A stretch of DNA of 64,000 nucleotides from Mansonella perstans (lineage: Eukaryota > Nematoda > Chromadorea > Rhabditida > Onchocercidae): positions 1-64,000 of the forward strand of contig JBAMDO010000067.1 in the NCBI GenBank assembly GCA_037074765.1. Direction: 5' to 3'. The translations under genes and the position numbers were made by a program. The first letter of the stretch is position 1. Each line of letters starts with the position of its first letter. Positions 24,101-35,460 of the stretch are shown here, in pieces. The notes beneath the pieces are model-generated. The model made no database searches, had not been told where the DNA came from, and worked only from the letters and a program-made list of their open reading frames with translations.

Positions 24101-26717
24101 TTTAAAGGATTACCGATCAAAAATATTAAATATATAAATTTGTTCCCCGCCGATATTAACAATGAGTTCATTTCCTAAAGAATTGAAACCAACATGAGTG
24201 ACTGATAGCGTCCTAAATGCATGACGCGAGGATGAATCAGAGATCGGAATATGACCTAAAATAAAAACTGTTTACGACAAGATTAATATAAAATGAATTT
24301 AAGTTCAATTCTGCTATTAATGTAGATGCATAAATTGTCTGAAAATCAAAAACAAAATGTAATCACTTTGTTTTTCATTATTATAGAGAATTCTACACTC
24401 GTATGACAGATCAGATCATCTGCGTCAATGAAATATTAAGTTTGCTTAACAAATAATTTAATTGGCTCAAAATTCACAAACAAATTGAAAAATATAACAG
24501 ATGTCGTTTGAGAGAAAACAAGTAGTACCTGGATGACTGGATCAACAGCAAATGGAATGGAATAATAGTACCTGGAATAACAGTAAATAATGGTTCCGAG
24601 ACATTGCGTCGATCATAAAGCGGGACAGGAGCTTCATTCAGTGCAACTGCAATCATTTCCGGACGGTTTTCATTTATTGCCAGTGATTTACACTCTTTTT
24701 GATCGAAGTTGATTAAACTTGTAGCTTTAGCGGTGCGAACATCATACTGCCTGCAGCTTATAGAATCTTATATATTTAGTATTAAAAGCCTCGATCAAGG
24801 TTTTCAATTCGAACAACGCTTTATGAAACAAAAAAGCAGTTTCACTTTACCATACCGTTAAAGCAAACAAATAAAGTAAGCAAACTGCAGTAAGCAACTT
24901 CATTAGATTGAGTGTGGCTTCATTGCAGCGTCCTACTAAAAACTTGATGGTAATATCAGAAGCTCACTTTCGGACTGGGGTTCCTCAGTCTTATTGAAAT
25001 TATTGCCGCAGAAGCATAAGCTAACATTTGAATCCAACTTACTTGATATATCCATCTTCTGCAGCAGACCAAAATAGATGTGGATCAGCTCGTGTGATAG
25101 CCAAACGTTTTACGCGACCTCCAGACCACCATACGTAAGGCACATCAGAACGAGCAATAGAATGCATTCTTACATTACTGTCACCTGGAATGTACAACTA
25201 ACTATTTTCCATGATTTGGAAAATTTGAAGATTTCAATTCAAATTTCGATTCCAACTATTTTGAGAAATCTAGCTGCTTCATATTATAAGTATCAATAAC
25301 GCTATCATAAAGCTGAATTTCAGATGTATTTCTATTACATCCCTATTTTATAATGAAAAAAACTGAGAAAAACTGCACTATAAGATTCCATAGAAATTTA
25401 GGGAAAAATATGGCGGCGAAATTCCTATGTAAATAAAGAAGCCCAAGAAATTCAAAAAAGCGTAGAAATGCTGAATTTGGTTTGAAATTCCTATGGTAAC
25501 AAAGAAGCTCAAGAAATTCAGAAGAGTGTAGAAATCTTGAACTTTGTTTGCAGACACAGATTAAGTAATGAGAAGTGAAAACAGGAAAGTGCTGTCGAAG
25601 TTCGCTGTGACAATGTGACACACACTTTTTGATAAAGCAACTAACTACAAATGTTAATTGCAATTAATTAATCATACCCACTAATTAAGCGAATGTTGCT
25701 TACCTGCAGCACTTATCAGTAAATCATCGCATCCACTTGGTAAAAATTGTACCGAAAATATATTATTCATGTGACCGGATTTGATACAATGCAAAGCTTT
25801 ACCTTCCGCGCTCCATAAACGAATTTGCATATCATCAGAACCACTTGCTAATAAGCTGCAATAATGATCACAGTTTCTTCTTAACAGTTTCACAAAGGAA
25901 CTAATGAATTCACAAGGATTAACCTTCCTGAAGCATTCCACTGTAAACAATTCACACATCCTTCATGACCCTGCAATTAATGAATGAGGAATGAGGAAAT
26001 TTTTTTTTTAAAATGGATCAAAATTTTGTATCAGTTAAACTCCGTCAGATATGTCAGATACTTCGAGCAACGTTGGATTTTCGCAACTGTTTTCTCATAT
26101 ATTCACCATTTTCAAATTAAATTCAATGAGCCTTCTGAATCTACAACTGTTCTACTGCACATTATTCCTATCGCGATTAATAGCAGGCCTCTTAAAAACT
26201 TTAAGGGCTTTAAGGCCTCTTAAAAACACAAGCCTGGGTACAGTGACCACTAAAATAAATCCATTCTCAGGAGCCACAGATCAAGGTGGGAAGTACCATC
26301 GATAGCGAATAAACTAACTTTTCTGGATACACACAATGTTGAGTTAGTAAAGGATGGATGGATGGTCCCAACTAAGAATAGATTCTAAATGCCTAATAAT
26401 AATAATAGTCAATGAAGGATGGATGGTCCCAACTAAGAATGGATTCTAAGTGTCTAATAATAATAATAGATTCTAAATGCCTAATAATAATAAACAATCC
26501 TAATGGAATAATTTTGAAATGGTCCGCATATTATCACAGAAGTTTGCTTCATTCTCAAAACGAGAAAAGACCAAAAATTAAAACCAACTTTGAGCGTTTT
26601 ACTATGGCCAAGACGATCCAAAAAATTCCGTGTGCCCAAGGTATTTCGTTGAAAATTTATAGGTCTTAAATGTAGTTCGCGATAGTGAAGATTTTCTTCC
26701 AAATGTTGCGGAATCAT
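21195..26717 (-). CDS. WDTC1: WDTC1/adipose-like WD40-TPR protein, 11 exons
   Basis: Exons: 26717-26589, 25970-25924, 25855-25704, 25184-25043, 24750-24572, 24255-24114, 23649-23410, 23239-22990, 22570-22424, 22208-21984 and 21374-21195. All junction phases agree, giving 610 residues. The order matches WDTC1: an N-terminal FLDRLGHSKTLK segment, WD repeats starting GHEGCVNCLQWN and LLASGSDDMQIRLW, FWSAAEDGYI, a WD blade with NIGGEQIYIF, a TPR block in exons 7-8 (about residues 264-427, with NRGASYLRRLWDGDAYAALL), the CGHCNTNTDIK stretch, then WD repeats with CVQPHPSVLLLATSGI and a C-terminal NQKRM tail. Known homologues act as substrate receptors of CUL4-DDB1 ubiquitin ligases and affect fat storage. 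The start is inferred: an acceptor-like GATAGCAG lies just before the ATG. The exon 7 donor (AA|GTTTCT) is weak but phase-correct. Confidence 0.92.
26340..26490. repeat. Direct duplication with GGATGGATGG and AATAATAAT
   Basis: Lies in intron 1 of the WDTC1-like gene. AAGGATGGATGG(ATGG)TCCCAACTAAGAAT.GATTCTAA occurs twice (about 26350 and 26415), followed by a third partial GATTCTAAATGCCTAATAATAATAA. Confidence 0.85.
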
Positions 26718-26874
26718 TGCTGCTATCCACTTATTTCACAAATAACTTAGTGTATTTAAAAACCTGCAAAATAAATTTCAAATAATTTAATGAATTAAAA
26801 ACCTGCAGAGTACATTTCAAATCAGAAGCACTTTATATATGGTAAAAAACAGTGAAGGGTATTAGTTTTCAACG

Positions 26875-26990
26875 ATGGTGGGTGATATGTATGATGATGA
26901 TACAAGTGATACTACTCCCGCTGCAAGTGATATTACTCCCGCTGTAAGTGATACTACTCTCGCTTCAAGTGATACTACTCCAAAACTGGA
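26875..26990 (+). repeat. 21-bp repeat reading as Thr/Pro/Ser heptads
   Basis: Four 21-bp units beginning AGTGATACTACTCCCGCTGC follow an ATG and an acidic lead. The frame reads SDTTPAA, SDITPAV, SDTTLAS, SDTTPKL and stays open to 27090. Either a short mucin-like coding piece or simply a minisatellite. No splice sites support a gene. Confidence 0.5.
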
Positions 26991-27239
26991 ACATTTTAAC
27001 TCTCCAAACATCCCCTTCATGAAAGTATTAATGAACTTAGTATATTTAACAAAAGTATGTGCAATTCATATTATGCTGCAGTTGCAGTAAATATCAAATT
27101 TCAGGTCTACTGGAAAATTTTCGACTTTCATCTTTACAATGAATGTTCTAAAGTTCTTAAAGGATTTATCGTAAGCTAACCTTCCTAAAGCTCTGTTTTT
27201 CCTAAATTATTTTTAATCACAAATATAATTATGCTTCAT

Positions 27240-27660
27240 CATATTTGAGATTTCAAAGACAGAGGATTCGATTCTTCAATCGATAGCCTTTGATGTCCTT
27301 GTCAAAGTTAACAATGAATAAATGTAGCTTGATATTTTGACAAAAAAATTACAAGCAAATTTAGTCCTTCTAAGATTGAAAAGAACGAGGATTCTTTGAT
27401 CGATATCTTCAGCAAGAACATCAAAGTTAGCAATTGAATAAATTAACTTAATATTTTGACAAGCAAAAATTACAAGCAAATTTAATCAAAAATTGACTCA
27501 CTATCTCTGACTTGCTCCAAAAATTGATTCAATTCACTCTCTCTGACTCGCTTCAGAAATTGATCCCCTATCTCTGAGTTGCTTCAGAAATTGATTCAAT
27601 TCACTATCTCTGACTTGCTTCATAAAATTAATTCACTATCTCTGACACTTCTTTATAGAA
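27240..27660. repeat. Two adjoining diverged tandem duplications
   Basis: At about 27262-27482 a roughly 110-bp unit (GATTCTT..ATCGATA...TCAAAGTTA.CAATTGAATAAAT...ATATTTTGACAA...ATTACAAGCAAATTTA) is present twice. At about 27485-27660 a shorter unit (CACTATCTCTGACTTGCTTCAGAAATTGATT) is present four to five times. Confidence 0.8.
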
Positions 27661-27933
27661 ATAATAATGAATAAGAATGCATATTTTGCAAAATATATTG
27701 AATAATTTAATTTGCTCCTTCAAATTTAAAATGGGCCATTAAATAAATTTTAAAAGTATTAAATGAATTTTAAAAATTATCTCACACTCACTTTATCCAC
27801 TAACCCTCTTTCTGAATGTAAGAAAATAATGCGTTAGAAAAAGAAGAAGGAAATTTTCTTCTTGTTAATTGATCGACAAAGTTCTGAAACATCGCTGACA
27901 TGAAAGTTAAATTGATAAGCTCCATAAACTTAC

Positions 27934-28056
27934 ATGAAGATACTCGAATGATACCCCTTAATCTATTCTCTTCCAACAGGACGCAACGTAACCAGGATGG
28001 AATGGCTACCCGCCGAACTGCAACTTCAAACGACCTTTCACGAGGCAATTGTGAAT
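27934..28056 (-). CDS. Possible internal exon, unrecognised
   Basis: On the minus strand a good acceptor (TTCATTTCAG) and a good donor (CAT|GTAAGTTT) bound 123 bases with an open frame of 40 codons (DSQLPRERSFEVAVRRVAIP then SWLRCVLLEENRLRG). Its GC content is above that of the flanks. It lies upstream of the WDTC1-like start on the same strand, but the phases I tried run into a stop in the next plausible exons. It may belong to a different gene or to an upstream untranslated part. I do not recognise the peptide. Confidence 0.33.
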
Positions 28057-28239
28057 CTGAAATGAATAGAACCAATGAAAGGTGACAATATATATTTATG
28101 GTCGTGAACAGTACGATTTGTTTGGACATGAGACGAGGATATTCCAATAAATTTTAGACATAGAGAAAACCACATGACAGTCTGCATCATTTTTCTTCAA
28201 CGAAACAGCAGCACAAAATTATCTCAGTAACACATTAAC

Positions 28240-29020
28240 GTGAAACGATTATTTGAACTCAGTAACCACGTGACGTGATAACAATTATCTGAACTCAGTA
28301 ACCAAATAACGTGATTCTTACCCTTCTGACTTCGTTTAATTTACCGTTCTTACTCTTAATGTCTTAACTCATCTTTCTTACTCTTAACTTCTTAACTTAA
28401 CTCATCTTTCTTACCCTTGAGATCTAATTTAATTTTAAACTTTCGGCCATAGAAGAGCCTCAAGTATAGTGTTAGGAAAACAACTAGTCGAACAAACCTG
28501 GCATATATGTATACACTTAAAGTTTTAAAAACGTAGTAAGACACTAAGAGACGTAAAGTAATCATTTAATTTGCGCCGGAAATCACTGTAAAACTTATTC
28601 GCGAAGATATTTACAAATATGAATCAGAATTAATTATGAAAAGAAGATGGGTAAACACATACAATACGCAGTGAGACTTCCCGATCCAAACTCCAGCACA
28701 CCACGGATCACATATTTAGACTTCAAGTCTCTACTGATCAGCTAAGACGCTGTTACCAAAATAACTGGCCACTAATGACCAATAATTAATGGGAACCAAT
28801 AAAAGAGAAGCATCAAAGCTACACAAACCAAAACAAAGTAGAAATACCGGACCACATATTTAAAATACCGAATCATGTATTTAGACTTCTAGTCTCTAAC
28901 TCATCAGGTAAGACGTTATTACCACAAGTAAGTGACCACTAATGACCACTAACTAATGAGAACCAATAAAAGAGAAACATTGAAAACCACGCAGATCAAA
29001 ACAAAGTAGCACCCCAATCT
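28240..29020. repeat. Diverged tandem duplications, including a 165-bp pair
   Basis: GAACTCAGTAACCA(C/A)(G/A)T occurs in tandem at 28255-28315. Two units of roughly 165 bp follow (about 28690-28855 and 28856-29015). Each has CACATATTTA.., GACTT(C)..AGTCTCTA, ..GACG.T.TTACCA, TGACCACTAATGACCA, GAACCAATAAAAGAGAA and CAAAACAAAGTAG in the same order. Confidence 0.8.
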
Positions 29021-29689
29021 ATTGCTCGGAATAGTGCTGCAACTTAGATGAAAAGTCTTACCACGAATAACAACCGTACTTTATTGGTAGCTGGCCAACT
29101 TCTTCGAGAAATTTGCTTCCCATCGATTGGGACACTTGGTTTTCACTGGGGGCTTAATAACTAGCTGTTTTAACTAGGAATAGAACTTTCTATGTATTTC
29201 ATTCGGGGTATTCGGGGTTGTGCGGGGCGTCTTGTCGGTCGTAAAGGCGAGATTCTGAAATGGCGAGTACAGGTGTATCAGTATTTGAAATGTTTAAGTT
29301 AGGTATTTGATTGAATTGGCTTCCATGATGATGAATTAAGGTATTTGTTTCCATATTTACTAGCGCTTTCTGGACTCTTCTGGAATTATTTCTTTTCTCC
29401 GCTGCAATCTGCATGCATGTATACATGCATGATCATCTTTGCCTCTGTACGTTTCTTATCAGGAAGAAGCGAGCGGGCCATTTAAAATGGCATTTCCCTC
29501 GGAGGTAGAATAACTTAGGCACTTCTTAGAGTTAATTAATTAATTGGTGTTTGGAATACTTTGCTTTGTGTCTTTGAGTCAATATCATTTAAATTTTAAT
29601 TCTCTTATCTTAATGCTCTGATGTAATATCTGCAAATTTTTCTGTTTTTCCACGATGATTGGTATTGAGGAAAACCTCGGAAAGAATTT

Positions 29690-29860
29690 CACGTATTAAC
29701 GTTTGAATTCTGTTTTTATGAATCTTTAGTGCAGGCATACGTTTGAATTCTGTTTTTATGAATCTTTAGTGCACACATATATTTGAATTCTGTTTTTATG
29801 AATCTTTATTGCACGCATATGTTTGAATTTTTCTTTTATGAATCTTAAGTGCACGCAATC
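29690..29860. repeat. Four tandem copies of a 41-bp unit
   Basis: GTTTGAATTCTGTTTTTATGAATCTTTAGTGCA.GCATAC recurs four times with growing divergence at the right-hand copy. Intergenic, no coding sense. Confidence 0.9.
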
Positions 29861-30965
29861 ATCTGAGGCTGAAATTTGATATTTTTGCGGTTAGTTGCTA
29901 TATAATTAGGTGCTACGTAATTTGGTACGTAAGGGATCCGTTAAATGTAACTAAATTCATTTTTTATAAGCTTCTCATGTTGCATGCGAAAAAAAAAAAG
30001 CGAAAAATTTATGAAAGTTTCAGTTTCTTATTGTTTCTTGTTATCATAAATGAATGGCCTATGAAAAGGCAAAGTATTTTTCGTCCATTTGTTTTCCAGC
30101 AATACCCCACTTATCGTAAGACTATTCTAATATTTTATTTTAGCAGTATTTTAGTAGAAATTTGGCCCATGCAGCCCAATCTTCACGCAGACTCTTCACT
30201 CGGGGGAGAGATGCACGCGCAACTCTGCGTACTATCTTTTTCAAAAAGCAGATTTATTGTTGGTATCGTAGTTTGAAACTCATACAGATATATATTTAAT
30301 AGATTTTAAGGTGAAATACAGTAATGTCGGAGGTAACGTCCTTCTAGGACAGAAGTTTTTCGTAGTCAGAAGTCGTTTGGATATTCTGTAGCATTCTGGA
30401 AAAATATTATTCATGATCATTATTAATGTTATTTCGGCTGCGCTTTGTTGATGATACTGTCTTGCTTGTGAAAAGACGAAGAAAGAGGAGTAAAGATAGG
30501 CGTTATGGACAATTTTTAATTAAAACGTTTAAATTGTGTTCATCACATTCTGCCTTAGGGCTGTACATATGATTTATATTGATAACAGTACTGATTTTGG
30601 TGTGTGTTTCATTTTAAATAATTTTTTTTTCAACCTTTCGAAACTTGGATACAGTAACTGGTTGCAGTATCTTATTAGAAACATCGATGCAAAACGTAAT
30701 ATATCTGGATTATTTGGAATAATTTGAGATTTTACTAGATAATGAATGATAGGGTAAAGATAGGTTTTTGTCTTCCATTAAATTTTCAAAGATGACAGTT
30801 GCGACTGTTTTTTCTAATTTCATCCTTCTGCTTTGAGAACAACCATTTTTGCCTGTGCTTCTTTTTAATTTTCAAATTTCAATGTCTAACTCCTCATTTC
30901 CATTTTACTGTTCACAAAATATATTTGTTCCTTTGTGTTTGTGTTTTTATGCACTTTTTTTTCAG
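29861..30965. other. Upstream region of ANP32 gene
   Basis: AT-rich, no convincing exon. It would include the promoter and any outron of the ANP32 gene. Short open frames here (for example 29977-30276) lack splice or composition support. Confidence 0.4.
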
Positions 30966-30968
30966 ATG
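30956..30968 (+). promoter_or_regulatory. Acceptor directly at the ANP32 ATG (likely trans-splice site)
   Basis: A long T run and TTTTTTCAG end at 30965, and the ATG begins at 30966 with no intervening base. In nematodes such a site at the start codon usually means spliced-leader addition. An upstream non-coding exon is the alternative. Confidence 0.6.
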
Positions 30969-32744
30969 GATAAGCGTATAGAACTGGAATTACGTGGTCG
31001 GGATCCATCTGAGGTAACTGAGTTAAATCTTGACAATTGTCGAGCTACTGCGGTCAGCGGTCTTACGGAGGATTTTAAAAGTTTGGAAACATTGTCAATG
31101 ATCAATGTTGGATTAACTTCGTTAAAGGTTTGTTGAAAGCAAGCTTAGGGTTTGTTTGAATTTTAGGTTGAGAAGCAGCAAAATATACTGTATACTGAAT
31201 TTCTTGACTTAATTACTGTCAGTTTAATATTTTTCTATGACATTTAAAAGTATAAATGTCACATAGGTGCAGCACTGACAAATTTATAAACCGACAAAGA
31301 TTTTTTTTTTCAGGGTTTGCCACCATTACCTTCTCTTCAAAGATTGGATTTATCGGAAAATCGGATTTCTGGTTCACTGGATCAGTTGTTGTGTTGCCCA
31401 CGCATAGAGTACCTCAATTTGGCTGGTAACAAGCTGAGCACATTGGAAGTTTTAGAACCGCTGAAAAAACTTGAGGAATTGAGGTCACTGGATCTTTTTG
31501 GCTGTGAATTAGCCACATCTGATGACTACAGGAAAAATGTCTTCGAGGTTTGTCCGATATGTTTTTCTTGAAGTAACTCAGAGAAAGTACCATCTGACGG
31601 GTGGCAGTGTTGAAATGACACTGAGGATTTGACAAACTGCAAAAAATATCTCTGTGGGTTCGCTTTCTAAATGAACATTTTGTAATATTCAACGGGTTTA
31701 TGGTAATTAGATCATAAAATATAGGTATTAAGTAGGTCTGTGAATATTGTTTTAGTTAATTAGATCATAAAATATAGGTGTGAAGCACGTATTAGCAATT
31801 TATCAAATAAGGATTATCGTTTCGAAAGAGAAATCTTCATGTAGCTGTAACTAGTAACTTATTCAGAGCTGTTTGCTTGCGTTAATTAATTATTTGAATT
31901 AGTTGGCTCACATATCAAATTCATTTGCAGCGTTTTATCAATGACTTTTTTTCTGGATTATGGATTATTTTCAGTAATGGTCTGCAGAATGATGTAATTA
32001 TTTGTGGTAACAGGAATAATATTTGTTGAAATTATCGAGGTTTCAGAATGTCTATTCTTTCAGGCGTTACCCAATCTGAAATATCTCGATGGTTATGACA
32101 TCAATGATGAGGAAGCAGAATCGGACAGTGAAATCCTGCAAGAAGGCGGTAATGACGACGAAGATGACGATGATGATGCTGGTGGTGATGGGCTAGACGA
32201 TACCGACGATAACGATGATGATGAAGGCAATGACGATGATGAGGAGGATTCTGAAGTTGGCTTGGATTATCTGCACAGTTCCACTGTAATGCAGGTACTG
32301 CTTACTTAACACTTTGTTTTCTGAACACGTTATGAAGAGAACGTTTTATTTATGGGAGATTCTATATTCCATATTCCATTTTTATTTCGCTCAAAAGTGT
32401 CTAAGAATATTTTAAGCTGAAAAATTGGAGAGCGATGAGATGACGGTCATTAATTCATAATTAATTAAATTAATTCATAAATTATAATTCAGCAGGAGTG
32501 TGCCGACTCTTACGAATATGGTTCATAAGTTCAGTATAATTTATTTTCAAGTTCATAAGTTCAGTATAGTTTATTACTTCTACGGATGGGATGAAAAATG
32601 TGATTTGGAAATGTTTTAAAAAAAAACAAAAAAAAAACTCAATTTCACAGGATGAAGATGAGACGGAAGATTTCGCTCCAGGAGATGAGGAAGAAACGGA
32701 TGAAGCGGGCAGTCCACCACGGGGTGTAAAACGGAAACATGACG

Positions 32745-32775
<31 letters not shown>

Positions 32776-32776
32776 C

Positions 32777-32822
<46 letters not shown>

Positions 32823-32851
32823 GTGAAGGTACAAAACGACTAGCAGCGTAG
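30966..32851 (+). CDS. ANP32: ANP32-type acidic leucine-rich nuclear phosphoprotein, 4 exons
   Basis: Exons 30966-31127, 31314-31547, 32064-32294 and 32651-32851, all in phase 0, give 275 residues. Residues 1 to about 150 are leucine-rich repeats of ANP32 type ([20 protein letters not shown], then [20 protein letters not shown] and the LRR cap with [11 protein letters not shown]). The rest is an acidic tail. A basic VKRKHD (235-240) looks like a nuclear localisation signal, is followed by 25 consecutive Asp (242-266), and the chain ends GTKRLAA. ANP32 proteins bind histones, inhibit PP2A and take part in transcription and RNA transport in the nucleus. The Asp run is coded by a nearly pure GAT repeat, so its length probably varies between individuals. 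A polyadenylation signal AATAAA follows at 32938-32943. Confidence 0.95.
32742..32823 (+). repeat. GAT trinucleotide repeat inside ANP32 coding sequence
   Basis: GAT repeated, with two interrupting GAC codons, encodes the poly-Asp tract of ANP32. On the opposite strand it reads as poly-His, which is not a gene. Confidence 0.95.
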
Positions 32852-32937
32852 AATTACATTGTTCCACCACTGCAATTGATCACGTAACATGTTTCGCTAT
32901 CAAAAAAGACGCATGCAAAAAGCTTTTTTAACATTTA

Positions 32938-32943
32938 AATAAA
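32938..32943 (+). terminator. Likely polyadenylation signal of ANP32
   Basis: AATAAA, 87 bases after the stop codon, is the first canonical hexamer downstream on this strand. Confidence 0.55.
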
Positions 32944-33250
32944 TTCTTGTGGAGATTCCTGGGATAGAAAGATTCCTAGATATCAGGCAAGACTAATTTC
33001 CTTTTCAGTAGGAGACCCTTGCAAAAACTTTTTTAATAATTGCATAAATTTCATGCAGACTCCGGATTCCTGGGATAGAAAGATTCCTGGAAGATAACAA
33101 AAAAAATATAAGACTTGGATAAATCTCGTACAGATTCCTGGAATAGAAAGATTCCTGGATATTAGATAAGACTCGAATAAATTTTCGTGTAGATTCCTGG
33201 AATAGAAAGATTCCTGGATATTAGATAAGCCTCATTTGCTTTTCAGTAGG
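32940..33250. repeat. Diverged repeats with GATTCCTGG(G/A)ATAGAAAGATTCC
   Basis: Four copies of GATTCCTGGGATAGAAAG followed by ATTCCT(A/G)GATAT occur at about 32953, 33065, 33133 and 33193. An outer unit (CTTTTCAGTAGGAGACC) is present at about 33002 and 33243. Confidence 0.85.
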
Positions 33251-33259
33251 AGACCGATA

Positions 33260-34840
33260 AGTTGCTTGCTGAGAAATAGAAAAATTGCTAATTGTGCCAT
33301 CACCGAATGCAATCTCATTATCTGTTTATTTGTTTACTGTTGTAAAAATGCCATCATTCTTTTGCAAAATATATTCCTTGCATGATTGTTATTCAAAAAT
33401 GATCTTAAAACCTTTACTCTAATATTGTTTTGTTAAATCTTTTTACTTAATATTGACCTTATTTATCGATTACAATGCCGTACCTCAATATATGATGATA
33501 TATGATCATGATTACAGTATAATAATGGTAATTATTGAGTATAATAATGATCATGATTACGATTACAATATAATAAGCACTACTCCCCATCATGTCATTT
33601 CTTCCATTATTTTTTGTTTCCTCGCTTTCTTTTCTCCAAAAGTTGAAATTTATATTAACCAACATTGAGAAGGTTTGAGAAGTTTCCGGCTTCATTACCC
33701 TCATTTTCAAAAAAAAATGACCCATCTTGGAAAAATTGAAATTTGTTATTCTCTGTGTTTTAGTATGCAGTAGGAATTTCTGTTAAACCATTAATTAATA
33801 TTTGTAATTTTTTAATTCCATTTTTCCTTTGTTTATTTTTTAACTCTTATCTACTACTCTTATTTCTAACATTTATTACCACACGAAAGTTTGAAAGTAA
33901 TAGATCAGATCACTTTCCGGTTTGTACTTCATGATTGATTTGTTTCAAAAACCGTTCAATTGTAACCTATTCAACTCTTATTTCTTGACATTTATTACCA
34001 TGAAAGTTTGAAAGTAATAGATCAGATCAACAGATCACTTTCGGTTTGATCACTTCAGAATGATTTGTTCCAAAAATCTTTCTACTATAAATGTTCATTC
34101 AATTGTTCTTTTATTCAGAACTAAAATTTCTCCCATACGAAATCTTGTCATTTTGCACTTGGATTATGGAAGACTGGTTTTCTTATTTACACCTTATGAT
34201 TTTTGGAGAGATCTTATTTGTTGTGGGGAATGTCATGCGATGACAGTGCACAAAGGTAAAGATAGATACAGGTAAAATATGACTGCGCAAAGTTTTTCCT
34301 TATTTGGAAAAAAAGGATTTCAGGATTTAAAAAAGTTCATTGATTGATCTTCGAGTTCTCTATTCACTTCAGGGACTACATTCCAAATATTAACAGCTGG
34401 TCATCAAACGTTGACAGTTCTGATGAAGTTGAACCTTAGTAACCAGCATGTGTTGAAGTCTCGTGGGATGTTGATTCTCTCAAATGACCACTGAAAAGTT
34501 AGCTGAATTGCAAGCACCGGCCGATAATAGTGAAGTGACCAGCATGTCAAGCTAGTCTCGTGGAACGTTAATTCCGTCAAGTGACCACTGACCACTAATA
34601 GTGAGACAGCGAAGGCAATCAAGGTCAGTGCATAGTTGAAATTACTTGTCGGCCTTTGTGTACTAACTAATTTTATCGTTTATCATTTATAACAGAAGAA
34701 AAGCCTTACTTGTACAATGCTTCGCAAAAATTCTTATCATTGTTAAAGAATCTGAAGCAATGCTGCTGGTCATTTTGGTGAAATGGTCAGTTTGCTTGAG
34801 GAATTCACAAGGTATTGAATCTTCATGATAGTCAAGTTCA
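33260..34840. other. Intergenic stretch with short duplications
   Basis: Holds a TGATCATGATTAC/GTATAATAATG dinucleotide-like region (33490-33570), a duplicated GAAAGTTTGAAAGTAATAGATCAGATCA (about 33885 and 34005), and a duplicated unit of about 120 bp at 34435-34600 (ACCAGCATGT..GTCTCGTGG.A.GTT.ATTC..TCAA.TGACCACTGA). No supported exon. Confidence 0.45.
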
Positions 34841-34849
34841 CGCAAATAT

Positions 34850-34972
34850 GAGTATGTTCTAGAACGTTCCAGAGAATTCCGTGCGAGTATGAGTACGTAT
34901 TTTCTGGAACGTTCTGGGGAATTCCATGCAAATATGAGTATGTTCTAGAATATTTTGGAACGTTCTGGAAGG
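34850..34972. promoter_or_regulatory. Cluster of heat-shock elements in a three-copy tandem repeat
   Basis: Three units of about 44 bp each contain an array of alternating TTC/GAA pentamers. 34857-34874 reads TTCtaGAAcgTTCcaGAG. 34902-34919 reads TTCtgGAAcgTTCtgGGG. 34943-34970 reads TTC-GAA-TTT-GAA-TTC-GAA, six pentamers in register. This matches the binding pattern for trimeric heat-shock factor. The units share GAATTCC(G/A)TGC and A(A/G)TATGAGTA, so they arose by duplication. No heat-shock gene is adjacent: the nearest genes are ANP32, ending 2 kb to the left, and MBD2/3, ending 2 kb to the right. Confidence 0.7.
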
Positions 34973-35269
34973 CGAGAAGTGATAAGATGAGAAATGAGAA
35001 GCCAGTCAGTATCTTTCCATAGTCATCATACAGTATTTTGAAAGATTAAAATCATGTAAAAGGTAAGATCGAAAAAAAACCAATTACAAGGAATAAAATT
35101 TGTTTTAAGTGAACCTATAACAATATCACTCACATCTCGCTAGAATTAATAATGATAACATAAAAGCTGCTATCCTCGCTATTGGTAACCATGGATACGA
35201 GCTGATGTGTTGTTCTCAATATTCTTTAGAATTTCATATTAATTAATCGATTCTTAATTAAAGTGTCTC

Positions 35270-35460
35270 CTCACCAGGTCGGGATCCTACTTGTCAAGCA
35301 AGCAGATTAGAGATAATGCAGCAATAGATCACTGGAAACCTCGGGATCCTACTTGTTAAGCAGGTCTTTCACCTCAGGATGCTACTTGTCGAGCAGGTCT
35401 TTTACTCGGAATCCTAACTGTCAAGCAGGTTAGAGGCAATGCAGCAATGGATCATTGGAA
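35270..35460. repeat. Tandem repeats with GGATCCTACTTGT(C/T)AAGCAG
   Basis: The unit occurs four times (about 35281, 35341, 35377, 35406) with drift. An outer AGAG(A/G)(T/C)AATGCAGCAAT(A/G)GATCA(C/T)TGGAA is present twice. Confidence 0.85.

Noticed and set aside
32616..32870. Minus-strand poly-His frame of 84 codons
   Set aside because: It is the shadow of the GAT repeat coding poly-Asp in ANP32.
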